DNA of 31,738 bases, taken from a virus. The stretch lies in the IMG/VR virus record IMGVR_UViG_3300017917_002535, positions 1 to 31,738 of that record; one strand, written 5' to 3'. Made by a program: the position numbers and the translations under genes. Under the pieces are notes generated by a model. That model was given only the letters and a program-made list of their open reading frames with translations, did no database searches and was not told where the DNA came from. Numbering within the stretch: the first letter of the stretch is position 1; each line of letters opens with the position of its first letter. Of the stretch, positions 30,968 through 31,738 are shown piece after piece.

Positions 30968-31044
30968 TGGGCCCAAACGATTACCCAGTGTATCCTGAGG
31001 ATGATGGTTACGATAGACCAGTAAATCCTTATGGACCGCACTAA
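30967..31044 (+). CDS. Tyr/Pro/Asp-rich mini-ORF (25 aa)
   Basis: The ATG overlaps the nuclease stop (TAATG), the same coupling seen at 13721, 17936, 24970 and 31598. The peptide MGPNDYPVYPEDDGYDRPVN continues to YGPH, acidic and rich in Tyr and Pro. Its stop TAA (31042-31044) lies inside the next late promoter, a further hallmark of real genes in this window. It is too short for homology reasoning and no function is proposed; it may simply be a chance ORF within a 100-base gap. Confidence 0.45.
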   Translation: MGPNDYPVYPEDDGYDRPVNPYGPH

Positions 31045-31047
31045 ATA
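31040..31047 (+). promoter_or_regulatory. Late promoter ACTAAATA
   Basis: TAAATA core, 6 of 8 matches to TATAAATA, 20 bases before the ATG at 31068. The leader contains AGGAG at 31057-31061. Confidence 0.65.
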
Positions 31048-31067
31048 TACGATAACAGGAGATGGTC

Positions 31068-31598
31068 ATGGACCCAAAATTTTTTAGAAAATACGCAGAC
31101 ATTATTACAGAAGCAGAAGCTGCACCGGCAGCTGATCCTCAAGAAATAGCACAAACCTTGCAAGCTAAATTAAAGCCCGAAGAGCAACAAGCAGTAATAG
31201 CGATGGCTCAAAAAATTGTAGGCAAGCCACTAGATCAGCTCACTCCACAAGAAGCACAAAAGTATGGCCCTCAGGTTATGAAAGCCATGCAAGGTGGACT
31301 AGCAGAAGAACAATTAACAGAAATCAACTGGAAAGCAGCATGGGACACAGCAAAAACTAAACTAGGCAGTTTAGGTTTTTTAGGAGCCATGGGGGCCACA
31401 TCGGCTGCAATGATGGCAGGCGGCGATGCGTTATCGGCTGGATATCCAGGCGGAGCATTTCTTTTAGGCTTAGCCGTGTTAGCCGGTAATCTTGGTAGTT
31501 TCAAAGATGAATACGAAACACACAAAAAACTGCAAACTACAAACGATCCTGATCAACAGGCACAGTTGAAAGACAAACTTTATCGCCTGAGTCTGTAA
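31068..31598 (+). CDS. Candidate capsid-targeted membrane-type protein (176 aa)
   Basis: The ATG at 31068 is chosen over that at 31062 because AGGAG (31057-31061) abuts the first and leaves 6 bases before the second. The N-terminus MDPKFFRKYADIITE|A places I-T-E at residues 13-15, like the T4 capsid-targeting/gp21 cleavage signal but longer. Residues ~17-80 are helical and Gln/Ala-rich. Two hydrophobic segments (LGSLGFLGAMGATSAAMM and GAFLLGLAVLAGNLGSF) could span or insert in membranes or pack as helical hairpins. An internal head protein ejected with DNA and inserting into the host membrane is a possibility. The stop overlaps the next ATG (TAATG). Confidence 0.75.
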   Translation: MDPKFFRKYADIITEAEAAPAADPQEIAQTLQAKLKPEEQQAVIAMAQKIVGKPLDQLTPQEAQKYGPQVMKAMQGGLAEEQLTEINWKAAWDTAKTKLGSLGFLGAMGATSAAMMAGGDALSAGYPGGAFLLGLAVLAGNLGSFKDEYETHKKLQTTNDPDQQAQLKDKLYRLSL

Positions 31599-31738
31599 TG
31601 AGACAGCGTGTGTTCACCAGAGCAGATTTTGGCCTAGCCGATAACGAAACTGGACACGAAGATGCAGTACTGGATCCAAACGATCCTATTTACGAAATGA
31701 TGGCACTTGCGGGCGTACAACGTCCGCATTTTGCTGAG
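31598..31738 (+). CDS. Partial CDS, function unknown (runs off the window)
   Basis: The ATG overlaps the upstream stop (TAATG), and the frame is open for 47 codons to the end of the window. The visible sequence (MRQRVFTRADFGLADNETGH, then DPNDPIYEMMALAGVQRPHF) is acidic with no recognised motif. The repeated DP/NDP and LAGV segments recall the LAGL-type short linear motifs seen in neighbouring internal proteins, but that is weak. Co-transcribed with the upstream gene. Confidence 0.6.
   Translation, partial: MRQRVFTRADFGLADNETGHEDAVLDPNDPIYEMMALAGVQRPHFAE

Noticed and set aside
1-31738. tRNA genes, CRISPR array, integrase/transposase, attachment sites
   Set aside because: No cloverleaf-like segment, regularly spaced repeat array, or recombinase-like protein was seen by eye; a computed tRNA search was not possible.

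Overview
The window is a piece of a large contractile-tailed (T4-like) bacteriophage genome, most likely an aquatic or marine 'far-T4' myovirus. Evidence: recognisable homologues of T4 gp13, gp14, gp15, gp18, gp19, gp4 and probably gp16, a T4 gp1-type deoxynucleotide monophosphate kinase, and repeated upstream elements of the form NNTAAATA that match the T4 late promoter TATAAATA. Base composition is moderate, unlike AT-rich SAR11 phages. The host cannot be named from this window; near-perfect sigma70-type promoters suggest a bacterium with ordinary -35/-10 recognition (inference). No tRNA, integrase, transposase or CRISPR array was seen, and no gene-free stretch exceeds 300 bases.

Layout. 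Bases 1-11823 (+): adhesion module with the end of one tail fibre, a 67-aa mini-protein, a 2076-aa giant fibre/baseplate protein with 14 Asp-box-like repeats, a terminator, a 969-aa fibre ending in a C1q-like domain, a 69-aa mini-protein and a DUF115-like protein. Bases 11818-15136 (-): gp14, gp15 and a Nudix hydrolase as one operon behind its own late promoter. Bases 15203-16747 (+): two unrecognised genes behind strong sigma70-like (early) promoters. Bases 16803-18319 (+): gp13 and a small candidate capsid-targeted protein. Bases 18371-19036 (+): dNMP kinase with its own early promoter. Bases 18966-19319 (-): Cys-rich HNH-like protein. Bases 19423-26302 (+): tail sheath gp18, tail tube gp19, a tube/baseplate-tube-like protein, a small structural candidate, gp4 head completion and a gp16-like small terminase. 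Bases 26327-31738 (+): internal-head/core-like genes, a secreted DNA/RNA non-specific endonuclease, a 25-aa mini-ORF and a partial gene.

The genes mainly build the neck, tail, fibres and head contents, under late control; the kinase and the two genes at 15203-16747 look early. The most unusual features are regulatory: promoters placed inside terminator hairpins so that the 3' arm becomes the Shine-Dalgarno leader of the new transcript (16763-16805; 18316-18373), stop codons embedded in promoter elements, and possible leaderless genes. Four proteins carry N-termini resembling the T4 capsid-targeting/gp21 cleavage signal. A FCCH/Ig-like domain is shared by the neck protein gp13 and the giant fibre.
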